Assembly (NCBI GenBank): GCA_017985675.1
Contig: JAGNXB010000001.1
Span: 428,743 to 492,742 of the forward strand
Length of the DNA stretch: 64,000 nt
Direction: 5' to 3'
DNA from: Saprospiraceae bacterium
GTDB taxonomy: Bacteria > Bacteroidota > Bacteroidia > Chitinophagales > Saprospiraceae
The notes beneath the pieces are model-generated. The model searched no databases and was not told where the DNA came from. It saw only the letters and a program-made list of their open reading frames with translations. The position numbers and the translations under genes are program-made. Shown one piece after another: positions 55,769-64,000 of the stretch (the first letter of the stretch is position 1; each line of letters opens with the position of its first letter).

Positions 55769-57145
55769 CTAGCCTTTGGAGTCAGTTATCAACTCCCAAT
55801 CCTCCTTATCATTCCTGGTGTAAACTGATTCATTAAAATGCACGCCCTCTATACCCAAATCCCGCATGATCGGCGTGTAAATATCTTCCTCAAAAGGTAA
55901 GGGTTCTTTTGGCAATGGCAACTGGCCACGCAAAAATAGCCTTGCACACATCCCCAAGGGCAGCCCTACTAAATCAGCCATCGCCGTATAGTTATCATCC
56001 TGCCCAGTATGCTCCAAACTGGATCTGCATTCTAGTTCCTTCCCGGCTATTGTATATTGAATCCGGTGTTCCATGACCACTAAGTCCTTATCCCCAGGTA
56101 TAAGCTTCCATTTGCGTTCGATCAGGGCCAATAAATAATCAGCCGGAGTCTGCCCTGAACGTCCTATTGGTTCGTCAGAAAAAATACCCAACCAGTCCAA
56201 TTGATGCGAAATAGGATCACTTTTGGCCAAATCCAAAAACTGGAGGCATCGATCTTTAAGCCCTAAATCATTTGCCCCGGGTAGAATAGCTCGAATAAGC
56301 TCAGCCCAAGTAAATCCATCATTCACATGCAACGGAGAAGTGCTATCCGTTAGTCCCAGGCGTATAAGTGCATCCCAAGCCTTGGAAAACCCCCGATACC
56401 GGACAGTACCACGCATGATAGAGGGGATATCATGTAACCCATACAAATCCCTGTACTTAAGGGAATCTCGGTTAGCGTAAACCTCATAATGATCCTTGCC
56501 TCCAATATCAATTGGGCGTGCATTGGCAAACAATTGATTGTAAGGTTGAAAAACGGGATGGCCCTTTTCCAAATATTGGGCAGTCCCTTGACCAGCGAGA
56601 ACAACATTCCTTGGGTTCCATGTAATTTTATAATGCCAGGGGTTTGTATCACTTTCTGCAGCAATCAAACCTCCGGCATAGGAGTGAAAGGAGTTTATTT
56701 GCCCACCTGATTTTTGAATCTTGTTCAATAATTGCAGAGCTGACATATGATCTATTCCGGGATCCAAGCCTAGTTCACCCATAAAAAACAAACCCTTCTT
56801 TTTTGCTGCAGCGGCTATTTCATGGATTTCAGGCGTAACGTATGAAGCAGTAATCAGATGTTTGTTTAAATCCAGACAATCTTTGGCTACCAAAATATGT
56901 AGCGTCCATGGAAGTAGAGAAATGACAAAATCATGACTCTTAACAAGATCGGCTCTCGCTGAAACATTTTGTACATCAAGTGCTTTGCCTATGATGTTTT
57001 CATAATACTTCAACTTTGCAATTAATGTCTGTTGATCAGCATCTGCCACGGTTACATGCCACTGTTCAAGAGGGGCATGTTTATTTAGAAAATGAAGCAA
57101 CGTTGTTGCCGATCGACCGGCACCTAGAACTAGTATCTTTTTCAT
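55769..57145 (-). CDS. Saccharopine dehydrogenase-like protein (glutamate-forming type)
   Basis: NAD(P)-dependent enzyme similar to saccharopine reductase (LYS9-like): N-terminal MKKILVLGAGRSATTLL dinucleotide fold, then GELGLDPGIDHMSA and HSYAGGLIAAESDTNPWHYKITWNPRNVVLAGQG, which are conserved in this family. 458 residues from the ATG at 57145; the 57163 GTG lies on the edge of the -7 box. The partner step (lysine-2-oxoglutarate reductase) is not in the window, so a role in lysine breakdown or another opine-like reaction stays open. The flippase gene follows in the same orientation, 11 bases away. Confidence 0.88.
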   Translation of the reverse strand: MKKILVLGAGRSATTLLHFLNKHAPLEQWHVTVADADQQTLIAKLKYYENIIGKALDVQNVSARADLVKSHDFVISLLPWTLHILVAKDCLDLNKHLITASYVTPEIHEIAAAAKKKGLFFMGELGLDPGIDHMSALQLLNKIQKSGGQINSFHSYAGGLIAAESDTNPWHYKITWNPRNVVLAGQGTAQYLEKGHPVFQPYNQLFANARPIDIGGKDHYEVYANRDSLKYRDLYGLHDIPSIMRGTVRYRGFSKAWDALIRLGLTDSTSPLHVNDGFTWAELIRAILPGANDLGLKDRCLQFLDLAKSDPISHQLDWLGIFSDEPIGRSGQTPADYLLALIERKWKLIPGDKDLVVMEHRIQYTIAGKELECRSSLEHTGQDDNYTAMADLVGLPLGMCARLFLRGQLPLPKEPLPFEEDIYTPIMRDLGIEGVHFNESVYTRNDKEDWELITDSKG

Positions 57146-57162
57146 GATATCAAACCAAGCCA

Positions 57163-57170
57163 CAAAATTA
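57163..57170 (-). promoter_or_regulatory. Promoter -7 box of saccharopine dehydrogenase-flippase unit
   Basis: On the minus strand reads TAATTTTG, a perfect -7 consensus, 17 bases before the ATG at 57145. Confidence 0.65.
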
Positions 57171-57213
57171 TCGTAAAAAAGGGCATCTTTACCTATAAGC
57201 CCATCTTGCGAAT

Positions 57214-57687
57214 ATGAATTTTAGAACGGATTATCAAGTCATCGAACATTCTGGTTTACTGTCAGAACCAGATCTTGCTTTACTGGAGTGTGCCCGAATG
57301 GCAGTAGGCCACAGTTATTCACCTTATTCAAATTTTAAGGTAGGCGCTGCTATTGTTATGGAATCTGGTCAAATTATAACCGGATTTAACATTGAAAATG
57401 CTTCATACCCCGTATGTCTTTGTGCAGAACAGACAACGATCGCCGCAGTAAAAACCCAGTTTCCTGGTCAGATAATGAAAGGCATGGCTATAACTGTAAG
57501 GAGTGCGAATCAAATCGTAAACATTCCTGCTACCCCTTGCGGGCAGTGCAGGCAATTGCTTTTTGAGCAGGAAAGGATAAATGGGGAGTCAATCCGGCTT
57601 ATCCTTCAAGGGATGGAAGGCCCAATTTGGATTTTTGATTCTGTCTCCATGTTGTTACCTCATGGGTTTTCTGGCAAATTGTTATAA
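57214..57687 (+). CDS. cdd: Cytidine deaminase
   Basis: Deaminates cytidine and deoxycytidine to uridine forms. 157 residues with the zinc motif NIENASYPVCLCAEQTT, where CAE supplies the first cysteine ligand and catalytic glutamate, and PCGQCRQLL with the two remaining cysteines. Substrate-binding SPYSNFKVGAA lies near residue 36. The last 28 bases overlap the 3' end of the convergent kdsB gene. Confidence 0.95.
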   Translation: MNFRTDYQVIEHSGLLSEPDLALLECARMAVGHSYSPYSNFKVGAAIVMESGQIITGFNIENASYPVCLCAEQTTIAAVKTQFPGQIMKGMAITVRSANQIVNIPATPCGQCRQLLFEQERINGESIRLILQGMEGPIWIFDSVSMLLPHGFSGKLL

Positions 57688-58424
57688 GCATCCCAATTTG
57701 CTTCGGCATGGACCAGATCTTGGGGGGTATCGATACCAATAGAAATATAGGATGTAAGTCCAATCTTAATCTGATATCCATTCTCCAGCCAACGTAGTTG
57801 TTCGAGTTGTTCAGCCTGTTCAAGCTTGGATATGGGTAAGGACGAAAGGGCCAATAGCGTTTGTTTTTCAAATCCATACATGCCCACATGTACATAATAA
57901 TCTTGATGACTGGTCCAATCAGAAATGTCGTAATCTCGCTGAAATGGAAGCCATTGTCGACTAAAATACATCGCTAGGTCAGCATTATTTTTGACCACCT
58001 TTACCACATTCGGAGATGCAAGTGCATCTGAATTCCTTTCCAATCGAATCAAGGTAGCAATAGGCGGTGCACTTTCGCCCCGGATTAATTGACCCAATTG
58101 CTGGATAGCTACTGGATCAATGAAAGGCTCATCACCCTGAATGTTAAGTATAAAAGGTTCATTTAATTCGCGAGCCACAGCGGCACATCGATCAGTGCCA
58201 CTTGGTAATGCGGGATCCGTATTGACAACTTCTGCACCTGCATCTCTACAGACTTTTTCGATTCGAGCATCATCTGTTGCGATGATCACCCGATCAAGAC
58301 CTGAAAGAATACATCGTTCCCAAACATGCAAAATCACGGGTTGTCCTTTTAAAAGCGCCAATGGTTTTCCGGGAAACCTGGTCGATGCCCAACGGGCCGG
58401 TATGATACCTGCAATATTCTTCAC
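57660..58424 (-). CDS. kdsB: 3-deoxy-manno-octulosonate cytidylyltransferase
   Basis: Activates Kdo with CTP to CMP-Kdo for the lipopolysaccharide inner core. 254 residues; N-terminal IIPARWASTRFPGKPLALLKG, the ATDDARI and LPSGTDRCAAVAREL segments, NIQGDEPFI and the C-terminal GIDTPQDL. A perfect -7 box lies 18 bases upstream. It is divergent from the LysM gene with a shared 75-bp promoter region. Confidence 0.95.
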   Translation of the reverse strand: MKNIAGIIPARWASTRFPGKPLALLKGQPVILHVWERCILSGLDRVIIATDDARIEKVCRDAGAEVVNTDPALPSGTDRCAAVARELNEPFILNIQGDEPFIDPVAIQQLGQLIRGESAPPIATLIRLERNSDALASPNVVKVVKNNADLAMYFSRQWLPFQRDYDISDWTSHQDYYVHVGMYGFEKQTLLALSSLPISKLEQAEQLEQLRWLENGYQIKIGLTSYISIGIDTPQDLVHAEANWDAYNNLPENP

Positions 58425-58441
58425 TGTTTTATTTCGTTTAA

Positions 58442-58449
58442 CAAATGTA
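58442..58449 (-). promoter_or_regulatory. Promoter -7 box of kdsB
   Basis: On the minus strand reads TACATTTG, a perfect -7 consensus, 18 bases before the ATG. It is 22 bp from the opposing -7 box of the LysM gene, so the two promoters overlap back to back. Confidence 0.68.
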
Positions 58450-58471
58450 ACCCATAGTCCACAGGCTTTTA

Positions 58472-58479
58472 TAATTTTG
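58472..58479 (+). promoter_or_regulatory. Promoter -7 box of LysM-CBS unit
   Basis: TAATTTTG, a perfect -7 consensus, 20 bases before the ATG at 58500. Confidence 0.68.
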
Positions 58480-58499
58480 CACTAAATCTGTTTCACCCC

Positions 58500-59363
58500 A
58501 TGACCTTCCGTTTTTTAGGTATTATAATTCTCTTTCATTTAAGCTCCAGCGAATCATTGTCTGGCCAGACGGGTACCAGGGATAATTATTTGACGTTTAA
58601 GGACACCTTGCAAATTGGCCGGGAATCTGGTCGATTGTTTATTAAACATACAGTAGCTCAAGGTCAAACATTATATGGCGTATCCAGATTTTATGGACTG
58701 GAGCTTGAGGAACTTCTCTATTACAACAGACAGTACAAGGTCCAAATGCCCGGAATAAAAGATACCCTCTTTATTCCTGTACCCAAAAAGGCCATTTTGC
58801 CTTTTCGTTATCCAAATTATGCTCGTTGGAAGGGAGCCCCATTATATTATACCGTTCAAAAAGGTGAAACACTCTATCAAATCAGTCAACGATACTTTGG
58901 CTTGCCTGTAGAGCAGATGAAACAATTCAATAATCTAAAGGAAGAAAATATCCAGCCAGGCAATAAGCTTTTTGTAGGTTGGTTGAGCACAAAAGGGATT
59001 CCAGACAGTATTCGTCAATTTTCCGGCCATCCCCTATGGATTAAAAGCCATCGACTCAGAAGTCAATATATGCAAGGCAGGAAAACAGGTGATGAACTCC
59101 AGGATCAAGGGTATGGCACACGGATTCTTGCCGACAACCCGGACGATGAACTTGTGGTGCTGCACAACGGTTCCGCTTTAAATAGTCCGGTAGCTCTAAA
59201 GAACCCGCTAAATAACCGAATTGTCTTTGCTCGGGTCATAGGTCGCATCCCTCCGGGCACCTATCCACCTGGTACTGTTGTTGTTACTAGTAACGCCGTA
59301 TCCCGAATGCTCGGCGTAAAGGATCATCGATTTTTTATACGATTGAAATATCTTAACATATGA
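58500..59363 (+). CDS. Exported protein with two LysM domains
   Basis: 287 residues with a signal peptide (about 1-21) and two LysM peptidoglycan-binding modules: HTVAQGQTLYGVSRFYGLEL and YTVQKGETLYQISQRYFGLP. The C-terminal 100 residues have a GTRILADNPDDELVVLHNG / NRIVFARVIGRIP beta pattern that resembles the double-psi barrel seen in RlpA-type proteins, but its catalytic aspartate/histidine are not recognised. Likely binds the cell wall in the periplasm. Its stop overlaps the start of the cystathionine beta-synthase gene by 4 bases. Confidence 0.87.
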   Translation: MTFRFLGIIILFHLSSSESLSGQTGTRDNYLTFKDTLQIGRESGRLFIKHTVAQGQTLYGVSRFYGLELEELLYYNRQYKVQMPGIKDTLFIPVPKKAILPFRYPNYARWKGAPLYYTVQKGETLYQISQRYFGLPVEQMKQFNNLKEENIQPGNKLFVGWLSTKGIPDSIRQFSGHPLWIKSHRLRSQYMQGRKTGDELQDQGYGTRILADNPDDELVVLHNGSALNSPVALKNPLNNRIVFARVIGRIPPGTYPPGTVVVTSNAVSRMLGVKDHRFFIRLKYLNI

Positions 59364-60718
59364 AATACTGTCGGAATATTCTCGAAACTATTGGCAATAC
59401 ACCGATGGTACAACTCCAAAGAGTAAATGACGGGGTACCTTGCTTGTGTCTGATAAAAATGGAAACATTTAATCCGGGACATTCCATCAAGGATAGAATG
59501 GCGGTAAAGATGATTGAAGATGCGGAGAAGGATGGGCGACTTAAACCCGGCGGGACGATCATTGAATGTACCTCTGGAAACACCGGCATGGGTCTTGCAT
59601 TAGCTGGAATAGTTAAAGGTTACCGCTGCATTTTCACTACAACTGACAAGCAGTCTAAGGAAAAAGTTGATCTTCTCAAAGCCCTTGGAGCAGAAGTCAT
59701 CGTATGTCCAACAAACGTAGAACCTAGTGATAAGAGATCCTACTATGCCGTTGCTGAACGACTTAGTAAGGAAATACCCAATTCATTTTGGTGTAATCAA
59801 TACGATAACTTATCGAATCGTGAAGCGCATTATGAATCTACTGGTCCTGAAATTTGGGATCAGACAGATGGACGGATCACTCATTTGATCGTTGGGGTTG
59901 GAACGGGAGGTACCATATCAGGTACGGCTCGTTACCTAAAGGAAAAAAACCCTGCCATCAAAATATGGGGTGTCGATACTTACGGTTCCGTTTTTAAAAA
60001 ATATCACGAGACAGGAGAATTTGATCCAAAAGAGATTTATCCCTATATAACTGAAGGTATAGGTGAGGATATTTTACCCCAAAATGTAGATTTTTCACTC
60101 ATTGACCACTTTGAAAAAGTGAGCGATAAAGATGCCGCCATTGTTGCGCGTCGTTTAGCCAGGGAGGAAGGGATGTTGCTTGGTTATTCCGCTGGAAGTG
60201 CAGTTGGAGCGCTGCTTCAACTCGCAGGTCAGTTATCAGCAGATGATATAGTCGTTGTTATCGTACATGATCATGGCAGTCGGTATGTAGGCAAAATCTA
60301 TAATGATGATTGGATGCGGGAAAGGGGATTCCTTCAGGATGACATGACGGTAAACGACCTCATACGAAGGAAGGAAAAAAAGGAATTTATAAGTATCGAA
60401 TCCTCTATGTCCTTGCGTGAAGCTTTCAAACTCATGAAAGATCATGATTTGTCCCAGCTTCCTGTCACTAAAGGAGATCAAATTATAGGATCTATAACTG
60501 AATCGCTGGTTTTAAACCTTTTGTTGGAGAATCCAATTGCGAATGGTGACAAAAAAATAGACGAAGTCATGTCAGACCCATTCCCATGGGTAGAAATGGA
60601 TACTCCGCTAAAAAGATTGAACCGATTGTTAGACAAAAATGTGCCCGCTATTTTGTGTAAAGATCAGACAGGCCAAGTCCATATTCTCACACAATATGAC
60701 GTCATTCATGCATTGTGA
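59360..60718 (+). CDS. Cystathionine beta-synthase (PLP domain plus two CBS domains)
   Basis: Condenses homocysteine with serine, or acts as an O-acetylserine sulfhydrylase; 452 residues. PLP lysine in NPGHSIKDRMA, the asparagine loop CTSGNTGMGLA and the phosphate-cup GVGTGGTISGTA are visible. Two CBS domains fill the C-terminus (about 335-452: MSLREAFKLMKDHDLSQLPVT and MSDPFPWVEMDTPLKRLNRLL), which may bind adenosine-type ligands. The start overlaps the LysM gene stop (ATGA), so it is translationally coupled although the products differ in function and location. Confidence 0.92.
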   Translation: MKYCRNILETIGNTPMVQLQRVNDGVPCLCLIKMETFNPGHSIKDRMAVKMIEDAEKDGRLKPGGTIIECTSGNTGMGLALAGIVKGYRCIFTTTDKQSKEKVDLLKALGAEVIVCPTNVEPSDKRSYYAVAERLSKEIPNSFWCNQYDNLSNREAHYESTGPEIWDQTDGRITHLIVGVGTGGTISGTARYLKEKNPAIKIWGVDTYGSVFKKYHETGEFDPKEIYPYITEGIGEDILPQNVDFSLIDHFEKVSDKDAAIVARRLAREEGMLLGYSAGSAVGALLQLAGQLSADDIVVVIVHDHGSRYVGKIYNDDWMRERGFLQDDMTVNDLIRRKEKKEFISIESSMSLREAFKLMKDHDLSQLPVTKGDQIIGSITESLVLNLLLENPIANGDKKIDEVMSDPFPWVEMDTPLKRLNRLLDKNVPAILCKDQTGQVHILTQYDVIHAL

Positions 60719-60769
60719 TGCGCAGGTCTAAACTGATTCTTGCGGTCAGTACACCATTTGACATATGCA

Positions 60770-61420
60770 TCACGAAATTTGGCCATCAGCCATTTCAAAT
60801 TTTCGATCGCATATTGCGGCTAACTCTGCACTATGTGTAGCTATCAAAAAGGTATGCCCAAAATCATCACGGAGTCTCAAAAAGAGCTCGTGCATTTCTT
60901 GGGAGTTGACACTATCCAGGTTTCCGGTAGGCTCATCTGCAAGAATTACAGCTGGACTATTCAATAAGGCACGCGCAACCGCTACCCGTTGTTGTTCGCC
61001 GCCTGAAAGTTGCCCTGGTTTATGAAGTATACGATCCTTTAAGCCTAGATAAGCTAATAGGTCAGAAGCTCTTTCCCTACACACTTTTTCTGATTGACCC
61101 CTGATCAGTCCGGGCATCATCACATTTTCAATCGCATTAAATTCGGGAAGCAAATGGTGAAATTGGAAGATGAATCCAATAGATTGATTCCTAAACTGGC
61201 TCAATTGTTTCCCTCTAAGGCGGTTTGTTTCTTGACCATTAATGGTTATTTCACCTGTGTCAGGCGAATCCAAAGTGCCAAGTATATGCAATAGTGTGCT
61301 TTTCCCCGATCCAGATTTACCCACCAGTGCTGCTATCTCGGACTTGGCAATGTGGAGTTGAACACCTTTCAAAACGGAGAGGCTTCCAAACGATTTGGTT
61401 ATATTATTAGCATGAATCAC
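60770..61420 (-). CDS. ABC transporter ATP-binding protein (LolD-like)
   Basis: 216-residue ATPase of the LolCDE/MacB-type transporter family. Walker A GKSGSGKSTLLHI, Q loop FQFHHLLPEF, signature LSGGEQQRVAVARAL, Walker B VILADEPTGNLDS and the His switch ATHSAE. Its sequence is LolD-like, which would power release of lipoproteins from the inner membrane, but MacB-type ATPases are close. No permease gene is adjacent, so the partner must be elsewhere. Confidence 0.9.
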   Translation of the reverse strand: MIHANNITKSFGSLSVLKGVQLHIAKSEIAALVGKSGSGKSTLLHILGTLDSPDTGEITINGQETNRLRGKQLSQFRNQSIGFIFQFHHLLPEFNAIENVMMPGLIRGQSEKVCRERASDLLAYLGLKDRILHKPGQLSGGEQQRVAVARALLNSPAVILADEPTGNLDSVNSQEMHELFLRLRDDFGHTFLIATHSAELAAICDRKFEMADGQIS

Positions 61421-61560
61421 GATGTGAAATTACAGTCTTTCATCCAAAACCTGCACCATATAGCAACATTCTTCCTATGAGCTACAACTTAATACTTGGT
61501 AGTTACTGGAGATTTCCGGAGCAGAATAATTTAGTAGTTTTGTATCCTGTTGGTCAACTC

Positions 61561-61594
61561 AAGGAGTTTTTATAATTATTTGCTAAAACTCCTT
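61561..61594. repeat. Perfect 10-bp inverted repeat
   Basis: AAGGAGTTTT (61561-61570) and AAAACTCCTT (61585-61594) around an AT-rich 14-base loop, in the gap before the first glycosyltransferase. Neither strand has a T run after it, so it is not a standard terminator; it may be an operator or an mRNA hairpin. Confidence 0.6.
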
Positions 61595-61624
61595 TAATTT
61601 GCACTCGTTGCTGTTCATTCGTGT

Positions 61625-62845
61625 ATGAAGATATTACAACTGTGTAAAAAGTTCCCATACCCACTAAAAGATGGGGAATCCATTGCTGTTACGCATATGA
61701 GTAGGGCGATGAGGGACTTAGGTTGCGAGATCTCCTTGCTTACGATGAATACGGTAAAACACTATTTTGACACCAATCAACTTCCGGACACATTTGATCA
61801 TTACAAGGATATTTTTTACACTGAGATAGACAATCGTGTAAAACCTTTCGATGCGTTTCTTCATCTTTTCAGAGAGGGATCATATAATATCTCTCGTTTT
61901 GTTTGTCCTGCATTTACAAAAATGCTTATCCATATCTTAGAAGAGGAACAGTTCGATATCGTCCAATTGGAGACACTTTATTTGGCCCCATATATTCCAG
62001 TAATCAGGAAACATTCCAAAGCATTGATTTCTTTGAGAACGCACAATGTAGAGCATGAAATCTGGAAAAGGATGGCCGAAAACCACAAACCAGGGCTCAA
62101 AAGATGGTACTTGGGGCATTTAGCTCAAAAGTTAGAGTTATACGAGAGACACCAACTGCAGCTCGTTGATATATTAATCACCATGACACAGCGTGATTTA
62201 AGCTATTTCCAAAAGATGGGATATCGTGGTAAAAGCATTGTTGCGCCAATTGGCATGGATGTTCAACAATATCAGCAATCTACCAAAGAGCGACTAAATG
62301 ACGCTGAAGGCATTTGTTTCATTGGATCGTTAGATTGGATGCCTAATTTGGAAGGGTTGAATTGGTTTCTTGAATCCGTATGGCCATTGGTAAGAACAAT
62401 TCACCCCAATGCAAGGCTTAAGATAGCCGGTAGAAATACTCCTTCTAGCTATAAAAAGAAATCCATACCTGGTGTTGAATTCCTAGGCGAAGTGCGTAGT
62501 GCTATTAAATTCATCAACGACCATCAGATTTTAATTGTACCCTTACTTTCAGGTAGTGGTATGCGGGTCAAAATTCTTGAAGGACTCTTTTTGGGCAAAA
62601 CAGTAATTACTACGACAATAGGAATGGAAGGCATTGAGGCCCGGCAGGGTGAAGAGATTCTACTAGCTGATAAAGCCGAAGATTTTGCCCAATGCATATC
62701 GCTCTGTTTAAAGGATCCTGATTTTGCTAACCGAATTGGAAAACAGGCTGCAATTTTTGCCTCCAACCATTTTGACAATCGCAAGATTGCACTACATGTT
62801 CTCCAAAAATATGCGCAATCACGCTTAGAACTCATGCCAAAATAG
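61625..62845 (+). CDS. GT4-family glycosyltransferase (tandem copy 1)
   Basis: 406-residue GT-B glycosyltransferase of the GT1/GT4 type. Acceptor domain begins MKILQLCKKFPYPLKDGESIAV; the donor domain shows CFIGSLDWMPNLEGLNWF, EFLGEVRS and the sugar-nucleotide motif SGSGMRVKILEGLFLGKTVI with its conserved glutamate. It is probably involved in cell-surface glycan synthesis. The next gene, 25 bases downstream, encodes a related enzyme of the same design. Confidence 0.88.
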   Translation: MKILQLCKKFPYPLKDGESIAVTHMSRAMRDLGCEISLLTMNTVKHYFDTNQLPDTFDHYKDIFYTEIDNRVKPFDAFLHLFREGSYNISRFVCPAFTKMLIHILEEEQFDIVQLETLYLAPYIPVIRKHSKALISLRTHNVEHEIWKRMAENHKPGLKRWYLGHLAQKLELYERHQLQLVDILITMTQRDLSYFQKMGYRGKSIVAPIGMDVQQYQQSTKERLNDAEGICFIGSLDWMPNLEGLNWFLESVWPLVRTIHPNARLKIAGRNTPSSYKKKSIPGVEFLGEVRSAIKFINDHQILIVPLLSGSGMRVKILEGLFLGKTVITTTIGMEGIEARQGEEILLADKAEDFAQCISLCLKDPDFANRIGKQAAIFASNHFDNRKIALHVLQKYAQSRLELMPK

Positions 62846-62870
62846 TGGCATTGGGTACATTTATCCCTGA

Positions 62871-64000
62871 ATGAAGATCTTGGTAATAGCGCCTCGTTTT
62901 CCCTGGCCATTAGAAAAGGGGGACAAACTGCGACTGTATCAACAGATACGTTATCTGGCTATACACCATGATGTCACCGTTTTTACTTTGACTCATTCAA
63001 AGGTTTCTCCATCAGATGAAGCTGAATTAAAAAAAATATGCCCATCCTATATCATACACCAACTTCCCTTTTGGAAACTACCTTTCAATCTTGTTTGGGG
63101 TCTGGTCAAAGGATTGCCTTTATCTGTATCTTATTTTACGAATTGGAATGCCGTCCAAGCATTTTGGAAAATACACAAAGAGATTAAACCAGATTTGGTC
63201 TATGGTCAACTTGCTCGAATTGGGGAATACTTAAAAGCTGTAGAAGGCGTCAAAGTCATTGATGTCATGGATGCCTTTGCTAGTATTGCCCTACAAAAAG
63301 CTAAATTGTCGAGTTTGATCGTCAAGCCCTTATACTTATTCGAAGCATGGCTTTTGGGTCGATATGAACAAACTATACCAGGATTCACAAGCCAACAAAT
63401 ATTCATAAGCGAACGAGATCGCCAATTGGTTGATCCTGGACATAATTGGCCAGCTATTATCGTTCCCAATGGCATTGATTTGGATTATTTTACACCGACC
63501 AGTGAAAAGCAACCCAGCTATGACGTTTTATTTGTGGGGAACCTGGGGTATTTCCCGAATGTGCAAGCTGTCAAGCTATTAATCAAGGAAATAATGCCAC
63601 TTGTTTGGAAAAAATTTCCCAATGCAAAGGTCCTTATAGCAGGTGCCAGGCCATCCGCCGGAATTTTAGCTTTTGAGAACGAAAAAATTACAATTCAGGG
63701 TTGGCTGCCGGATATTCGGGAGGCTTATACTTTAGCAAAGATTTTTGTGGCACCTCTTTTTCAAGGGGCTGGCATGCAAAATAAAATTTTGGAAGCAATG
63801 GCAATGAAACTTCCAGTAGTGACTAGTAGGCATGTCAATAAAGCTATATCCGCAACGGAAAATGTGGAGGTACTAATAGGTAATTCACCGTTTGAGGTGG
63901 CGGATCAAATTCTGAAACTACTGCAGGATCAGGATTTCAGAGACCAAATTGCCCTTGCAGGGCATATCTTTGTCCATAATAACTATAGCTGGTCAGAAAG
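62871..64000 (+). CDS. GT4-family glycosyltransferase (tandem copy 2), truncated by window end
   Basis: ATG at 62871 opens a frame that stays open to the last base; 376 residues are present. It starts MKILVIAPRFPWPLEKGDKL, continues with YDVLFVGNLGYFPNVQAVKLL, ITIQGWLPDIREAYTLAKIFVAPLFQGAGM, then ILEAMAMKLPVV, the same donor-domain order as copy 1. The C-terminal end lies outside the window. A 25-base gap and matching architecture suggest a cotranscribed, duplicated pair. Confidence 0.88.
   Translation, partial: MKILVIAPRFPWPLEKGDKLRLYQQIRYLAIHHDVTVFTLTHSKVSPSDEAELKKICPSYIIHQLPFWKLPFNLVWGLVKGLPLSVSYFTNWNAVQAFWKIHKEIKPDLVYGQLARIGEYLKAVEGVKVIDVMDAFASIALQKAKLSSLIVKPLYLFEAWLLGRYEQTIPGFTSQQIFISERDRQLVDPGHNWPAIIVPNGIDLDYFTPTSEKQPSYDVLFVGNLGYFPNVQAVKLLIKEIMPLVWKKFPNAKVLIAGARPSAGILAFENEKITIQGWLPDIREAYTLAKIFVAPLFQGAGMQNKILEAMAMKLPVVTSRHVNKAISATENVEVLIGNSPFEVADQILKLLQDQDFRDQIALAGHIFVHNNYSWSE

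Noticed and set aside
1..64000. Search for CRISPR arrays, transposons, integrases, prophage or toxin-antitoxin pairs
   Set aside because: No regularly spaced repeats, transposase or phage-type motifs, or small paired genes were seen; composition looks uniform.

Overview
The window reads as a dense chromosomal segment of a Bacteroidota bacterium, most likely of the Saprospiria or a close relative. Evidence: a secreted SprB-repeat/PKD protein with a type IX secretion C-terminal sorting domain; a futalosine-pathway menaquinone gene (mqnD); Bacteroidota-type LptE and DUF6089-like outer-membrane proteins; and a recurrent TAnnTTTG promoter -7 box, which is the Bacteroidota primary-sigma signature, with almost no Shine-Dalgarno sequences. 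No transposase, integrase, phage gene, CRISPR array or rRNA was seen. Three tRNA genes are present: Ser-TGA, Gly-GCC and Leu-TAA. The taxon is inferred from gene content only.

Layout. 0-8.5 kb: aspartate-type aminotransferase, S9 oligopeptidase, a minus-strand secreted thioredoxin/SprB/PKD protein, a stand-alone BioD-like/DRTGG protein and a Crp-family regulator. 8.5-13 kb: tRNA-Ser, RluA pseudouridine synthase divergent from mqnD, then an alanine dehydrogenase-ornithine aminotransferase pair. 13-24.6 kb: TPR histidine kinase, a large secreted TPR protein followed by an outer-membrane beta-barrel, acetoacetyl-CoA synthetase, biotin carboxylase, triosephosphate isomerase. 24.7-31.3 kb: DUF72 protein overlapping polyphosphate kinase, tRNA-Gly, tRNA-Leu, M1 aminopeptidase, a small alanine-rich lipoprotein, a cyclase-family hydrolase. 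31.3-36.2 kb: MscS channel, glycosyltransferase, RecQ, DUF6089-like protein. 36.3-43.1 kb: a plus-strand run of miaB, sigma-54-type regulator, lptE-like, TPR-tail protein, secG, then groS-groL. 43.2-47.8 kb: purB, purM, yidC. 47.8-54.4 kb: a duplicated terminator element and a minus-strand unit folD-prmA-giant exported protein. 54.4-64 kb: flippase, saccharopine dehydrogenase-like protein, cytidine deaminase, kdsB, LysM protein, cystathionine beta-synthase, LolD-like ATPase, and two tandem glycosyltransferases, the second cut off by the window end.

How it fits together. Most genes are housekeeping or envelope functions: envelope biogenesis (yidC, secG, lptE-like, kdsB, LolD-like, LysM, flippase, glycosyltransferases), purine and amino-acid metabolism, and tRNA/rRNA modification. 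I did not find a compact defence, mobile or biosynthetic system. The least explained items are the 1,505-residue exported protein coupled to prmA (48162-52676), the TPR/beta-barrel pair (15501-20251), and a 56-bp perfectly duplicated terminator element (47774-47829 and 48014-48069). Promoter -7 boxes at several genes also show that the longest open frame starts too early, so those starts were moved.
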